The notes below the pieces were generated by a model. The model worked only from the letters and a program-made list of their open reading frames with translations, did no database searches and was not told the origin of the DNA. From Cyanobacteria bacterium UBA8803 (GTDB taxonomy: Bacteria > Cyanobacteriota > Cyanobacteriia > Cyanobacteriales > Coleofasciculaceae): 17,686 nt of DNA. The stretch is taken from assembly GCA_003505715.1 (NCBI GenBank), contig DNXU01000044.1, positions 5,940 to 23,625 of the forward strand, given 5' to 3'. The stretch's first letter is position 1. Each line of letters begins with the position of its first letter. A program made the translations under genes and the position numbers. This document shows, piece after piece, positions 6,544 to 15,800 of this stretch.

Positions 6544-7586
6544 CACTTACGGTTCCGGATCAGCAGGTAGATAAAATAAGGAGTACCGATCGCTGCGGTT
6601 ATTATGCCACAGGGAAGTTCGATGGGTGCAAACAGCAGCCGCCCTAGCCAATCCGCCAGAACGACAATCGAGCCGCCCATTAGTGCCGCCGTTGGCATCA
6701 AGCCTTCATGGGTGGGTCCCACTAAATGACGCCCTAGATGCGGTGCCATCAATCCCACAAAGCCAATCGTACCGGCTGTTGCTACAGACGCACCGACCAT
6801 TGCTGCACTAATTAGGAATAGCAAACTACGCTGCCACTCAACCCGCGTTCCTAGTCCTCTAGCGATATCATCTCCCAAATTCAGTGCATTGAGCTGCCTT
6901 GAAAGCATCAACGACAGTGGCACAAATACAATCAGCCAAGGTAGCAATAAACCGACGTGTTCCCAACTGCGCCCATAAACGCTTCCCGCCAGCCAAACTA
7001 AAGCCTGACTGACACCATTAATCTCCCCAAAGGTAACCAACAAGGTCGTCACAGCGTTGAGTACGGCAGCCATTCCAACACCGACCAGAATCAAACGGAT
7101 TGGGGAACTGCCCTTGTCCCAAGCCAGCAGGTAGATGAATAGAGCCACAGCCAAAGCACCACCAAAGGCAGACAATGGCAGGGCTAACGGGGGAACGTTC
7201 GGAAACAGAACGATGAGGGTGACGGCAGTAACACTCGCGCCTGCATTCATGCCAATAATGCCGGATTCTACCAGGGGATTACGTGTCAGACCTTGTAAGA
7301 TGGTGCCGGAGATTGCTAATCCCATTCCGACTCCAAAGGCAACCAAAGTCCGGGGTAGTCGCAACGTATTGACAACAAAGGGATAGTCTGCATTAGCTGT
7401 CGGCAACCTCAAAATCGTTTTCAAAACCTCTAACAAAGGGATGGGATAATCACCCTGTCCCACATTGAGTACTACTGCTGTAAGGGCAACCAAAATGAGC
7501 ATTAGCAGTACGGCTGGTACGCGCTGATCCAGGCGGAAAGACAGAGGCAACGGCTGGGGACGGAGCGTGAGCCAGTTTTTTCTCAT
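6543..7586 (-). CDS. fecD: Iron-siderophore ABC transporter permease (FecCD family), second
   Basis: This 347-residue polytopic inner-membrane protein of the FecCD/BtuC family has about nine or ten hydrophobic segments. Family signatures are visible: [20 protein letters not shown], the [19 protein letters not shown] loop, and the coupling region [19 protein letters not shown], which docks on the ATPase. It would form a heterodimeric pore with the neighbouring permease. The ATG at 7586 is preferred over a GTG at 7601 because it has a Shine-Dalgarno-like AAGGTGA and overlaps the upstream stop as TGATG. The same arrangement is used at its own 3' end with the ATPase, suggesting coordinated subunit synthesis. 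FecC and FecD cannot be told apart confidently from sequence. Confidence 0.92.
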   Translation of the reverse strand: MRKNWLTLRPQPLPLSFRLDQRVPAVLLMLILVALTAVVLNVGQGDYPIPLLEVLKTILRLPTANADYPFVVNTLRLPRTLVAFGVGMGLAISGTILQGLTRNPLVESGIIGMNAGASVTAVTLIVLFPNVPPLALPLSAFGGALAVALFIYLLAWDKGSSPIRLILVGVGMAAVLNAVTTLLVTFGEINGVSQALVWLAGSVYGRSWEHVGLLLPWLIVFVPLSLMLSRQLNALNLGDDIARGLGTRVEWQRSLLFLISAAMVGASVATAGTIGFVGLMAPHLGRHLVGPTHEGLMPTAALMGGSIVVLADWLGRLLFAPIELPCGIITAAIGTPYFIYLLIRNRK

Positions 7587-8602
7587 CACTTCACCTTCCA
7601 CCGGGCGAGATAAATAAAGAAAGGAGCGCCCACAAATGCCGTCATTACTCCGATGGGAAGTTCTTGAGGAGCAATTAGCAATCTTGCTGTTATATCGGCG
7701 GCTAGAACTAAGATTCCACCAAAAACAGCGGAATATGGCAGAATCCAGCGGTAATCCACGCCAACCAGAAAGCGGACGAGATGGGGGACAATTAGACCGA
7801 CAAACTCAATTGGACCGACAGCCGCAACTGAACTACCTGCTAGCAGAACAACACTGACAGCCGCGATCGCTTTCACCCATAATGTTTGTTGACCCAAGCC
7901 TCGGGCAACGTCCTCGCCCAGAGAAATGGTCGTGATTTGTTTACCCAAGGCAAATGCCACCACCAGTCCGACTGCAATGTAAGGCAGGACTTGCAAGAAC
8001 AAGGCGAAATCTCTACCCGCTACCGAACCGGCTAACCAGAACCGAATTTCATAGAGGGTGCGTTGGCTAAGGATGAGGATACCGGTGGTGAGGGAGGCGA
8101 GAAGGGCAGTTAAGGCAGCACCGGCTATGGTGAGATTCAGTGGAGTCAGCCCCCCGCGACCGAGAGAGCCAAGCCAGTAGACTGCTACTGCCGTAACAGC
8201 TGCTCCCAGGAAGGCACACCAGGCATAAACATTTAGGGAGGACGTGCCGAACAGAGAAATAGTTGTGACTACAGCGATCGCAGCACCAGCATTGATTCCC
8301 AATATTCCAGGATCAGCCAACGGGTTGCGGGTTAATCCTTGCATCAGGGCACCTGCCACCGCGATCGCAGCACCCACTGATAGGGCGATAAGCGATCGCG
8401 GTAGCCGCACGGTGCGGATAATTATGTGGTCGGCAGAGCCATCAAAGGCTGTCAAGGCATCATAAATCTTACTCAGAGGAATTTCTACAGCTCCATTAGC
8501 AATGCTGGCTACCAAGCAAAGCAGAAGAACGAGCAATCCCAGAACTAAGCCAATCCAGGGTGATGATTGCCGCTGAAGAAATCTTTTATCGTCCAAAGCC
8601 AT
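7586..8602 (-). CDS. fecC: Iron-siderophore ABC transporter permease (FecCD family), first
   Basis: This FecCD-family permease of about 338 residues is paralogous to its downstream neighbour. Family markers are [49 protein letters not shown] and the coupling motif [19 protein letters not shown]. It has a long hydrophobic first helix (residues about 18-38) after a short polar N-terminus. I chose the ATG at 8602; a GTG at 8614 would add four residues, and neither has a clear ribosome binding site. The gap to the binding-protein gene is about 50-60 bases, the largest spacing inside the operon, without an obvious terminator. Several HIP1 palindromes lie in the gene, so it is native in composition. 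Confidence 0.92.
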   Translation of the reverse strand: MALDDKRFLQRQSSPWIGLVLGLLVLLLCLVASIANGAVEIPLSKIYDALTAFDGSADHIIIRTVRLPRSLIALSVGAAIAVAGALMQGLTRNPLADPGILGINAGAAIAVVTTISLFGTSSLNVYAWCAFLGAAVTAVAVYWLGSLGRGGLTPLNLTIAGAALTALLASLTTGILILSQRTLYEIRFWLAGSVAGRDFALFLQVLPYIAVGLVVAFALGKQITTISLGEDVARGLGQQTLWVKAIAAVSVVLLAGSSVAAVGPIEFVGLIVPHLVRFLVGVDYRWILPYSAVFGGILVLAADITARLLIAPQELPIGVMTAFVGAPFFIYLARWKVK

Positions 8603-8662
8603 TTGTTGTTTCACAAAGATGCTGAGTTAGGATTTTTAACTGGTAAGGGTTTGACTTTTGAC

Positions 8663-9736
8663 TTAACCCCTACTTCCCACTAAGTAGCGAAATAGGTCAT
8701 CAAGGACAAGATTGATGGAAATAGGTCCACCGCCACCCATCCAGTAATCAAAGTCCGCCTCATACACCCGACCCGACTTCACGGCTCTCAACTGCTGCCA
8801 CATGGGGTTGTTACTAAACTGTTGATAGAGCACCTCCTTTTGACCCGCTTGTGCGATGAAGATAACATCACCGTCTGCGTCGGGAATGCGCTCTATGGAA
8901 ATCAATTCCGTCCATTTTTCTTTGTCTTGAGAGGGCGGGCGGGGTAATCCCGCGTCTTGAAGTATGCGACCGTTGTAGGAATCGTGCATATAAAGTCGTA
9001 CCTGACCCGGTTCAAATTGGATGACTGACACCAATGTCCGCTTCAGGCGATCGCCCATTTGCTGCTTGAATTGAGCAATCCGGCGATCGTAGTCGCTAAT
9101 AATTTTCTCAGCTTCAGTTGTCTTTCCCAAAGCCTCTGCGTATGACCGAAAGAGCGGTTTCCAAGTCGGTGTCCACTCATGCAGAACAGTCGGCGCAATC
9201 TGCTGGAGTTGGTTGTATATCTTGTCGTAATAGCTTTCACCTAATATCAGATCTGGCTTGAGAGCTAAGAGCTTCTCTAAATTGGGTTGACCTTCCTGAC
9301 CGATGTTTTCAATGTCTTCTATTCCTTCTCCCATGATATAAGGTGGAGGTCCGCTGATTTGACCGTGACCCCCCCAAGTCGCCACACCCACCGGTTTGAA
9401 TCCCAAAGCAAGCGCTGCTTCTAAGGGAACGTTTCCTAATGCAGCAATGCGTTGGGGGTGGAGCGGCACTTGAACCTCACCTAGCGTATGTTTGACCGTT
9501 CGGTAGGCAGCAGGCGAACTGACATCTAGAGTAGTAGCAGCATTTTGCTGGACGCGATCGCTACAAGCTGAGACGATGAAAACGGCGAGGATTCCCAGCA
9601 GAAATAATCCAATATCACGATACGTCTTCCGTTGCACGATGCAGTGTAAAGGATAAAGCATGAAACCTAACCCCATCGACCCATTAAGGGGTTGGAGACT
9701 ATTACCTGTAATCCGTTTACCTGTAATCCTTTTCAT
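8663..9736 (-). CDS. fecB: Iron-siderophore substrate-binding lipoprotein (FecB/FhuD-type)
   Basis: This cluster-A (helical-backbone) binding protein delivers the ferric siderophore to the permease pair. A hydrophobic segment (about residues 41-55) followed by the lipobox VSAC (Cys58) marks it as a lipoprotein. The mature part shows the family pattern: HPQRIAALGNVPLEAALALGFKPVGV, NIGQEGQPNLEKLLALKPDLILG, the long bridging helix near AEKIISDYDRRIAQFKQQM, and VKSGRVYEADFDYWMGGGGP. The ATG at 9736 lies one base after the receptor stop, but the resulting N-region of about 40 residues is unusually long for a lipoprotein signal and contains a KRITGKRITG duplication; the in-frame ATG at 9661 (codon 26) would give a normal signal peptide. 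The true start is uncertain and the identity is not. Confidence 0.92.
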   Translation of the reverse strand: MKRITGKRITGNSLQPLNGSMGLGFMLYPLHCIVQRKTYRDIGLFLLGILAVFIVSACSDRVQQNAATTLDVSSPAAYRTVKHTLGEVQVPLHPQRIAALGNVPLEAALALGFKPVGVATWGGHGQISGPPPYIMGEGIEDIENIGQEGQPNLEKLLALKPDLILGESYYDKIYNQLQQIAPTVLHEWTPTWKPLFRSYAEALGKTTEAEKIISDYDRRIAQFKQQMGDRLKRTLVSVIQFEPGQVRLYMHDSYNGRILQDAGLPRPPSQDKEKWTELISIERIPDADGDVIFIAQAGQKEVLYQQFSNNPMWQQLRAVKSGRVYEADFDYWMGGGGPISINLVLDDLFRYLVGSRG

Positions 9737-9737
9737 C

Positions 9738-12464
9738 TCAAAACTCTACGGATACAGACCCAATGATCGTAAAAGGTGCACCGGGGTTAATGCGTGCTCT
9801 GTCGTTACCAGTGGACTCAATATAATCAATGTCGAAGAGATTTTTGATGTTAAGTGCCGCTTGCCAGTTGTTCCTCCGGTAAAAAACACCAACATCAGTC
9901 CGTACATAGCTAGGGACTTGGAAGGAGTTAGCCAGATCTCCTTGGCGTTCGCCAACAAAAAACAATCCTAATCCGAAGCCTAGCCCCTGCAAATTACCGC
10001 GTTGGATTTCATAAGTCGTCCACAAGCTAGCAGAGTTTTCCGGCACGCCAAATAGTAGATTACCTTCTTGTGGGCTGTTATCTTTGGTGATTTCAGCATC
10101 TATGTAGGCATAGGACGCAATAATATTCCAACCTTCGGTAATTTCTCCGATTAGATTCAACTCAACGCCGCGACTTCTTTGTTCGCCGATCGCAATGCTA
10201 AAGTCTGGGTTGTCTGGATCGGTTGTAGCCACATTACTCTTGGTAATTTCAAAAAACGCTAGAGTTGCAGAAAGTCTGCCATCCAACAAGTCCCCTTTGA
10301 CACCAATCTCATACTGCGTCCCGCGTTCAGGTTCAAGAAACGAGCCATTGGCATCTGTAGAAGAATTTGGAGCAAAGGACTGGCTATAGCTGGCATAGAG
10401 TGACAAGGGTTCAATCGGTTGGTAGACAATCCCTATCCGTGGAGTAAACGCCTCTTCATTTTGCTCGCTATCTGTATCGTCGAGGAGGGTTCCCAACTCA
10501 CTAAACTTAAAGTTGGATTCTTGATCCACAATGTCAAAGCGTCCGCCTACCAGCAGTTTCAAATTGTCGGTCAGCGCCATCTGATCTTGCAAATAGATCC
10601 CTAAAATGTCTGTCGTTCCTTCAAGTTGAACGAGGATTGGCAATTCATCTCTGCTAGGTCGGGGGAAACCGTAAACGGGGTTGAAAATATTTTGGCTGGG
10701 TACGTTGTCAAATTGACGCCAGTTGTCGAGATCTTGGGTTCCTCGGAACAAATCAACGCCGAATAAAAGCGTGTGTTCAACCGAACCCGTTGCTACCTTA
10801 CCAACAAGATTGGTTTGAAACGAGTAATTTCGGTCAGTATACTCTTGGTCAGCCCAACTCCTCGTTAATTCACCTGTAGACTCATTCAGCCCTGAGTCCG
10901 TATCGATAAAGAGATAATTGGCATCATTGGATAGGAATTGGAAAGCGTTACGCAACGTCCAATTTTCGCTGAAACGGTGTTCTAGCCGATATCCAACGCT
11001 AAATTGTTCCCGTTCCGAGAAATCGTCTGGTTCACCCAAAACGCGATCAAAGGGAATATCAGCAACTTCGTTCCCAATAGCAACAAGTCCCCGATCAAAG
11101 GGTCGCTCATCGTTGAGATATTCAAGTTCAAATGTTACGTCAGTGCGATCGCCAATCTGCAACGTCAACACGGGTGAGATAAAAAAACGCTCGCTATCTT
11201 GCTCGGTGTCGCGGAAGTCATTCCCGCTTTCGTAAACTGCATTGAGTCGATAGAGCAAGCTTCGCTCTGGGTTTAGCGGACCGGACAAATCGATGGAGGG
11301 TCGAACAAAGCTGAAGTTTCCTACTTGTAGTTCAGCCGAGTAAAAAGGTTCTGAGAGGGGCTGTTTCGTAACTAGATTAATTACTCCACCTGGCTCAAGC
11401 GTGCCGTATAACACTGAAGCCGGCCCTTTGAGGACTTCTACCCTTTCCAGGTTGGCAGTTTCTCTAAAACTTCTATTCTCAACACTCTCTCTAAATCCAT
11501 TTCGCAGAATCGTAAACTGAGGGAAACCGCGAATGATAAAGGCATCCCCCCCACTCCCAAACGTATTTCCTTGAGTCACCCCACTGACGTTACGCAGAGC
11601 ATCTTGGAGTTGAACCACTTGCTGATCGTCAAGCACCTGTTCGGGGACAACTTGAATGGATTGAGGAATATCGCGTAGCGGCGTGTCAGTTCTCGTAGCT
11701 GTTGTGGCGTCGGGGGTTTGATAACCGTCCTCTTGCTCACCTGTGACGACGATTTCAATTTCCTCTTCCTCTGGAAGCTCTTGTTCAATTTCCTCTTCCC
11801 CTTGAGGCTCTTGTGTAACAGCCTCAGGTTCATCTTCTGGTGTCGCCGTTGTTAATGGTTCGGCTTCTGGCACTTCTGGCGTAGGAGTGTCTGGAGTGAG
11901 TGGCGTCTCAGCCGTGGTAGAAGGCGCATTCAGGCTTAGTACCAATCCCCGATTGCTCCGAGTGACGTTTGCGGTTGGTGCCTCGCCCGTACCCATTACC
12001 ATTACCCGGACACTGTTGCTATACAAGGGGGTGACAGTAACAGACGTAATGCCTTGCGCTGGGTTATCTTGACGAAACTCCTGCCCTGACGGTAATGAAA
12101 GTCTTGCATTGGTAATGTCAAGGAGCAGAATTTGGTCATAGCTTGACGTAATGACTTGAGGCGAAGTGCCATCCACAGTTTCTAGGATGACTTCCAATCC
12201 GATATCGGTTGGATTGAGCCGTACACCCGTTATTTGCACGACGTTCTCTTCGACTTGTGCGATTTGCTCACCCGCAATGGTTGTTGGCATCGACTGTTGT
12301 TGAGAGAGCCACTGCACGCTGGTTTTAGGAAACTCTAGCTCGCTCAAACGTGGAATTTCATCAATCGGTACACTTTGTTGCGCTTCTGCTCCTACTGGCT
12401 GAGCAACAAGTACAGCAACTGCACCTGTTAGCCACAGGCCAGAAAGTAATGGTTGTCGTTTCAT
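9738..12464 (-). CDS. TonB-dependent siderophore receptor with N-terminal AMIN domain
   Basis: This is a 908-residue outer-membrane receptor. In order it has: a signal peptide (1-28, ending GAEAQ), an AMIN domain (about 74-180; VVQITGVRLNPTDIGLEVILET and SVRVMVMGTG), a Pro/Glu/Thr-rich acidic linker (181-235), a TonB-box-like EIEIVVTGE (235-243), a plug domain (about 258-368; DIPQSIQVVPEQVLDDQQ, IIRGFPQ, ERVEVLKGPASVLYG, GGVINLVTKQP) and a 22-strand barrel ending with a terminal Phe (SVEF), the usual outer-membrane insertion signal. The AMIN fusion is known in cyanobacterial receptors and is thought to bind peptidoglycan or anchor the receptor periplasmically. AGAGAAC before the ATG is an acceptable ribosome binding site. 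It leads the uptake operon and is the first gene read from the divergent control region, so it probably imports the siderophore whose synthesis genes lie opposite. Confidence 0.95.
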   Translation of the reverse strand: MKRQPLLSGLWLTGAVAVLVAQPVGAEAQQSVPIDEIPRLSELEFPKTSVQWLSQQQSMPTTIAGEQIAQVEENVVQITGVRLNPTDIGLEVILETVDGTSPQVITSSYDQILLLDITNARLSLPSGQEFRQDNPAQGITSVTVTPLYSNSVRVMVMGTGEAPTANVTRSNRGLVLSLNAPSTTAETPLTPDTPTPEVPEAEPLTTATPEDEPEAVTQEPQGEEEIEQELPEEEEIEIVVTGEQEDGYQTPDATTATRTDTPLRDIPQSIQVVPEQVLDDQQVVQLQDALRNVSGVTQGNTFGSGGDAFIIRGFPQFTILRNGFRESVENRSFRETANLERVEVLKGPASVLYGTLEPGGVINLVTKQPLSEPFYSAELQVGNFSFVRPSIDLSGPLNPERSLLYRLNAVYESGNDFRDTEQDSERFFISPVLTLQIGDRTDVTFELEYLNDERPFDRGLVAIGNEVADIPFDRVLGEPDDFSEREQFSVGYRLEHRFSENWTLRNAFQFLSNDANYLFIDTDSGLNESTGELTRSWADQEYTDRNYSFQTNLVGKVATGSVEHTLLFGVDLFRGTQDLDNWRQFDNVPSQNIFNPVYGFPRPSRDELPILVQLEGTTDILGIYLQDQMALTDNLKLLVGGRFDIVDQESNFKFSELGTLLDDTDSEQNEEAFTPRIGIVYQPIEPLSLYASYSQSFAPNSSTDANGSFLEPERGTQYEIGVKGDLLDGRLSATLAFFEITKSNVATTDPDNPDFSIAIGEQRSRGVELNLIGEITEGWNIIASYAYIDAEITKDNSPQEGNLLFGVPENSASLWTTYEIQRGNLQGLGFGLGLFFVGERQGDLANSFQVPSYVRTDVGVFYRRNNWQAALNIKNLFDIDYIESTGNDRARINPGAPFTIIGSVSVEF

Positions 12465-12542
12465 TTAGTTCTCTCACACCCAAATTAATGCACTCTGGTC
12501 GTGGTAGACGAGCCAGTAGCTTACTGCAACTAATTCCTAACT

Positions 12543-12580
12543 ATTCTCATCAAGCTATAACGAATCTTTCTCAATGTCAA
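12543..12580 (-). promoter_or_regulatory. Leftward promoter with candidate Fur half sites for the uptake operon
   Basis: On the minus strand, TTGACA (12580-12575) is a perfect -35 hexamer. A -10 candidate TATAGC follows at 12559-12554, with a short 15-base spacer. TGAGAAA (12573-12567) lies in the spacer and TGAGAAT (12549-12543) just after the -10, matching the left half of the Fur-box form TGAGAATnATTCTCA; each full site matches about 10 of 14 positions. Fur control fits an iron-uptake operon, but these boxes are imperfect and the assignment is inference. Confidence 0.4.
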
Positions 12581-12604
12581 GATGGTAATATAAACCTGAA
12601 ATTT

Positions 12605-12639
12605 TTGAATAATGGAGCTTGAAAGCTATATATATAAAA
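12605..12639 (+). promoter_or_regulatory. Rightward promoter candidate for the NRPS operon
   Basis: TTGAAT (12605-12610) is separated by 16 bases from an AT-rich TATATATATAAAA (12627-12639) that contains TATATA and TATAAA hexamers. The start site would be near 12640-12645, leaving a leader of about 230 bases before the NRPS ATG. An inverted repeat overlaps it. Confidence 0.4.
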
Positions 12640-12642
12640 GCT
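12615..12642. repeat. Inverted repeat GAGCTT..AAGCTC over the rightward promoter
   Basis: GAGCTT (12615-12620) and AAGCTC (12637-12642) are perfect inverted copies flanking the TATATATATA tract, with an inner AAGCT/AAAAGCT echo. It lies between the putative -35 and the start site of the NRPS promoter, where an operator would be expected. It may be chance in an AT-rich spacer. Confidence 0.35.
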
Positions 12643-12870
12643 CAGCCGTATTTGTGATCGCCTTGTAACTCCATCACACTCCGCATGAGTGCAAGGTCTG
12701 ATGACAGTTAAAAGTTATGGAATTGAAAGAACTTTGCAAATAACTCTTGCCAATTATTAGGAGTTGTACTACACTTTCCCAAGTGACTCAAAAAAGCTCT
12801 TGGCTCCAGAGCGAGAAATGAACCGCTAGTTCTTCTTCGTAGAGAGCTGGTTGAAGGGTAGGACAGTAAG

Positions 12871-15800
12871 ATGAATCGCGTTTTGCAAGAATTGTCAGAA
12901 AACGAACAAGATTTTTCCACAAGCGTAGGTATGCTGCGCTACAGAGCCATACATCAGCCTGATCAGTTGGCGTTTACGTTCTTACCAGATGGAGAAACAG
13001 AAGGCGATCGCTTAACGTATGGGGAGATGGATCGGCTGAGTCGAGCTGTCGCCGCCAAACTTCAGGCTTTAGGTTTGAGCGGTGAACGGGCTTTGTTACT
13101 GTACCCACCAGGATTGGACTATCTGGCGGCATTCTTCGGGTGTCTTTATGCAGGAGTCGTTGCAGTCCCCGCCTACCCGCCTCGCAATCAACGCAACACG
13201 CCAAGAATACAGGCTGTTGTAACCGATGCACAGGCAGCGATCGCGCTGACGACAAGCGGGATTTTGTCCAAAGTTCAATCCTTGCTAGGCGAGAGAATTA
13301 ATCTAGGGAATTTACAGTGGCTAGTCACGGACAACCTTGATCGCGGGAGCGAAGAAAGTTGGCAAGAACCCCAAATAAATAGAGAGACGATAGCATTTCT
13401 GCAATATACATCCGGTTCTACAGGAACGCCCAAGGGAGTCATCCTCAGTCATGGCAACCTGTTGCACAATGCCGCAATGACTTACCGTCTAATGGGGCAT
13501 TCGCCCAACAGTAAATTTGTGTCGTGGCTGCCAGCCTACCATGACATGGGACTCATCGGTGGCATCTTGCAACCGCTCTATGGGGGCTTTCCTTGCGTAT
13601 TAATGCCTCCAGCCGCGTTTCTCCAGCGTCCTTACCGCTGGTTGCAGGCGATTTCCCGCTACAAAGGTACAACAAGCGGTGCTCCTAATTTTGCCTATGA
13701 GTTGTGTATTCATAAAATCGCGCCAGAGCAACTCGATACGCTTGACTTAAGCTGTTGGAGCGTGGCGTTTAATGGGGCTGAAGCCATCCGATCGGATACG
13801 TTGGAGCGATTTTGGGCAAAATTTGCAGCTTGTGGCTTTCGCAAGCAAGCTTTCTATCCCTGTTACGGGATGGCAGAGGCAACACTGATGGTGTCTGGTG
13901 GTTCAAAACCCGCCCCTCCAGTCTTCGCAACGGTGCAGAAAGATGCACTAGAACGCGATCGAGTCGTCGAAGCTGATGTGGACAATGAAAATGTTTGCAC
14001 CCTAGTCGGCTGCGGTCAAACCCTACCAGAACAGCAAATCATTATTGCTCATCCTGAAACGTTAACTCGCTGTTCACCTGCGCAGGTGGGTGAAATTTGG
14101 GTATCCGGTTCTAGCGTAGGTCGCGGTTACTGGAATCGCCCTGAAGAAACGGAGCAAACGTTCTGCGCCTACCTATCCGACACGGGAGAAAAGCCGTTTT
14201 TGCGGACGGGGGACTTGGGCTTTTTGCACGAGGGAGAACTGTTCGTTACAGGCCGCTTGAAGGATTTAATTATCCTCTACGGTCGCAACCTTTATCCACA
14301 AGATATTGAACGGACAGCAGAACGCAGCCATCCAGCATTGCGCCTCACTGGTAGTGCCGCCTTTTCTGTAGAGGTAGATGGCGCAGAACAGCTGGTTGTA
14401 GTGCAAGAGTTAGAGTTTCGCCAGACACCCGATGTTGAGGAAGTCGCTGCTGCCATTCGTCAAGCTGTTGCTGAAGAACATGAGGTGCAAGTCTATGCCG
14501 TTGTTTTGATTCAGCCCGGAAGTATCCCCAAAACCTCTAGTGGTAAGATTCAACGCCGTGCTTGCCGGAGTCATTTCCTGTCAGGCCAACTCGATCTTCG
14601 AGGGGTCAGTATTATAGATAGCCCTGAGACTGTAGAGAACGAGCAAAGATTAACCCGCGAAGCGCTACTGGCTCTAGAGCTAGAACAGCGCCAACCATTG
14701 CTGAGATCTTACTTGCAGCAGCAAGTGGCTAAGGTGCTGAGAGTCTCGCCCAATCGCGTCAAACCTCAGCAGCCCCTAAGTACCTTTGGTCTAGATTCCC
14801 TAATGGTCTTGGAGCTGAAAAATCGGCTTGAGGTAGATTTAGGAATACCAATCTGTGCGGCAGACTTCTTTCAGGGAGCTAGCGTGACTCAGATCGCAAC
14901 GCAAGCGATCGCTCTCATGGACGATTCAGCACCGACGGAGCCAATCCTGCAACCCATTCCCCGAACTGGAAATTTGCCTCTGTGTCTTGCCCAAGAACGA
15001 TTGTGGTTTCTCGACCAGCTAGAACCTGATAACCCCTTCTACAACGTTGCGATCGCAATTCTCCTGACCGGACAGCTTAATGTCACTGTACTCAAGCAGA
15101 GCCTTAACGAAGTGGTGAAGCGACACGAAGCGTTGCGAACCAGCTTTAAGGCGGTTAAGGGACGACCCATTCAAGTCATTGCTCCCAACTTAACCGTGAC
15201 ACTGCCAGTCGTAGAATTTCCGGGATTGAGTGAGGCTGAAGCTTTGCGCCTTGCCACCCAGGACGCTCAGCAACCCTTCGACTTGTCGAGCTTACCCTTG
15301 CTGCGCCCCAAGCTCCTACGCTTGAACGAGGAGAAGCACATGCTAATCCTTAGTATGCACCACATCATTTCAGATGGCTGGTCAATCGGGATTCTCATCC
15401 GTGAACTAGCCGTACTTTACGAAGCGTTCTCTACTGGCCAGCCTTCACCTCTTCCCAATCTTCCCATCCAGTACGCCGACTTTGCCTATTGGCAGCGGCA
15501 ATGCTTGCAAGGGGAAGTTCTCAAGACCCAACTCGATTACTGGAAGCAACAACTAAGCGGTAGCCTGCCAGTGTTGCAACTGCCTACTGACACAGAGCGA
15601 TCGGCAATTCAGACTTTCGCTGGGAAAAAGCAATTTCTGACATTACCCAAGGCTTTAACTAGAGCAGTAGGTAACTTCAACCAGCAAGAGGGAGTCACCC
15701 TATTTATGACTCTGCTAGCAGTATTCAAGACATTACTGTACTGCTATTCCAACCAAGAAGACATTATCGTCGGTTCCCCCATTGCTGGACGCACCCGGAC

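Larger units (their letters stand above)
12465..12870. other. 406-base divergent intergenic control region
   Basis: This gap separates the receptor-led uptake operon (leftward) from the NRPS operon (rightward). It contains a leftward promoter candidate with a perfect TTGACA, two TGAGAAW half sites around it, a rightward AT-rich promoter candidate, and an inverted repeat over the rightward promoter. The stretch from about 12645 to 12870 has no ORF of note and would be a leader of roughly 220 bases for the NRPS mRNA; I see no recognisable riboswitch in it. The NRPS ribosome binding site is a weak AGGGTAGGA about 10 bases from the ATG. Confidence 0.6.

Noticed and set aside
12350..12622. Plus-strand 90-codon ORF across the receptor start and control region
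   Set aside because: It is a shadow of the receptor signal-peptide region and runs through the promoter; its composition is not protein-like.
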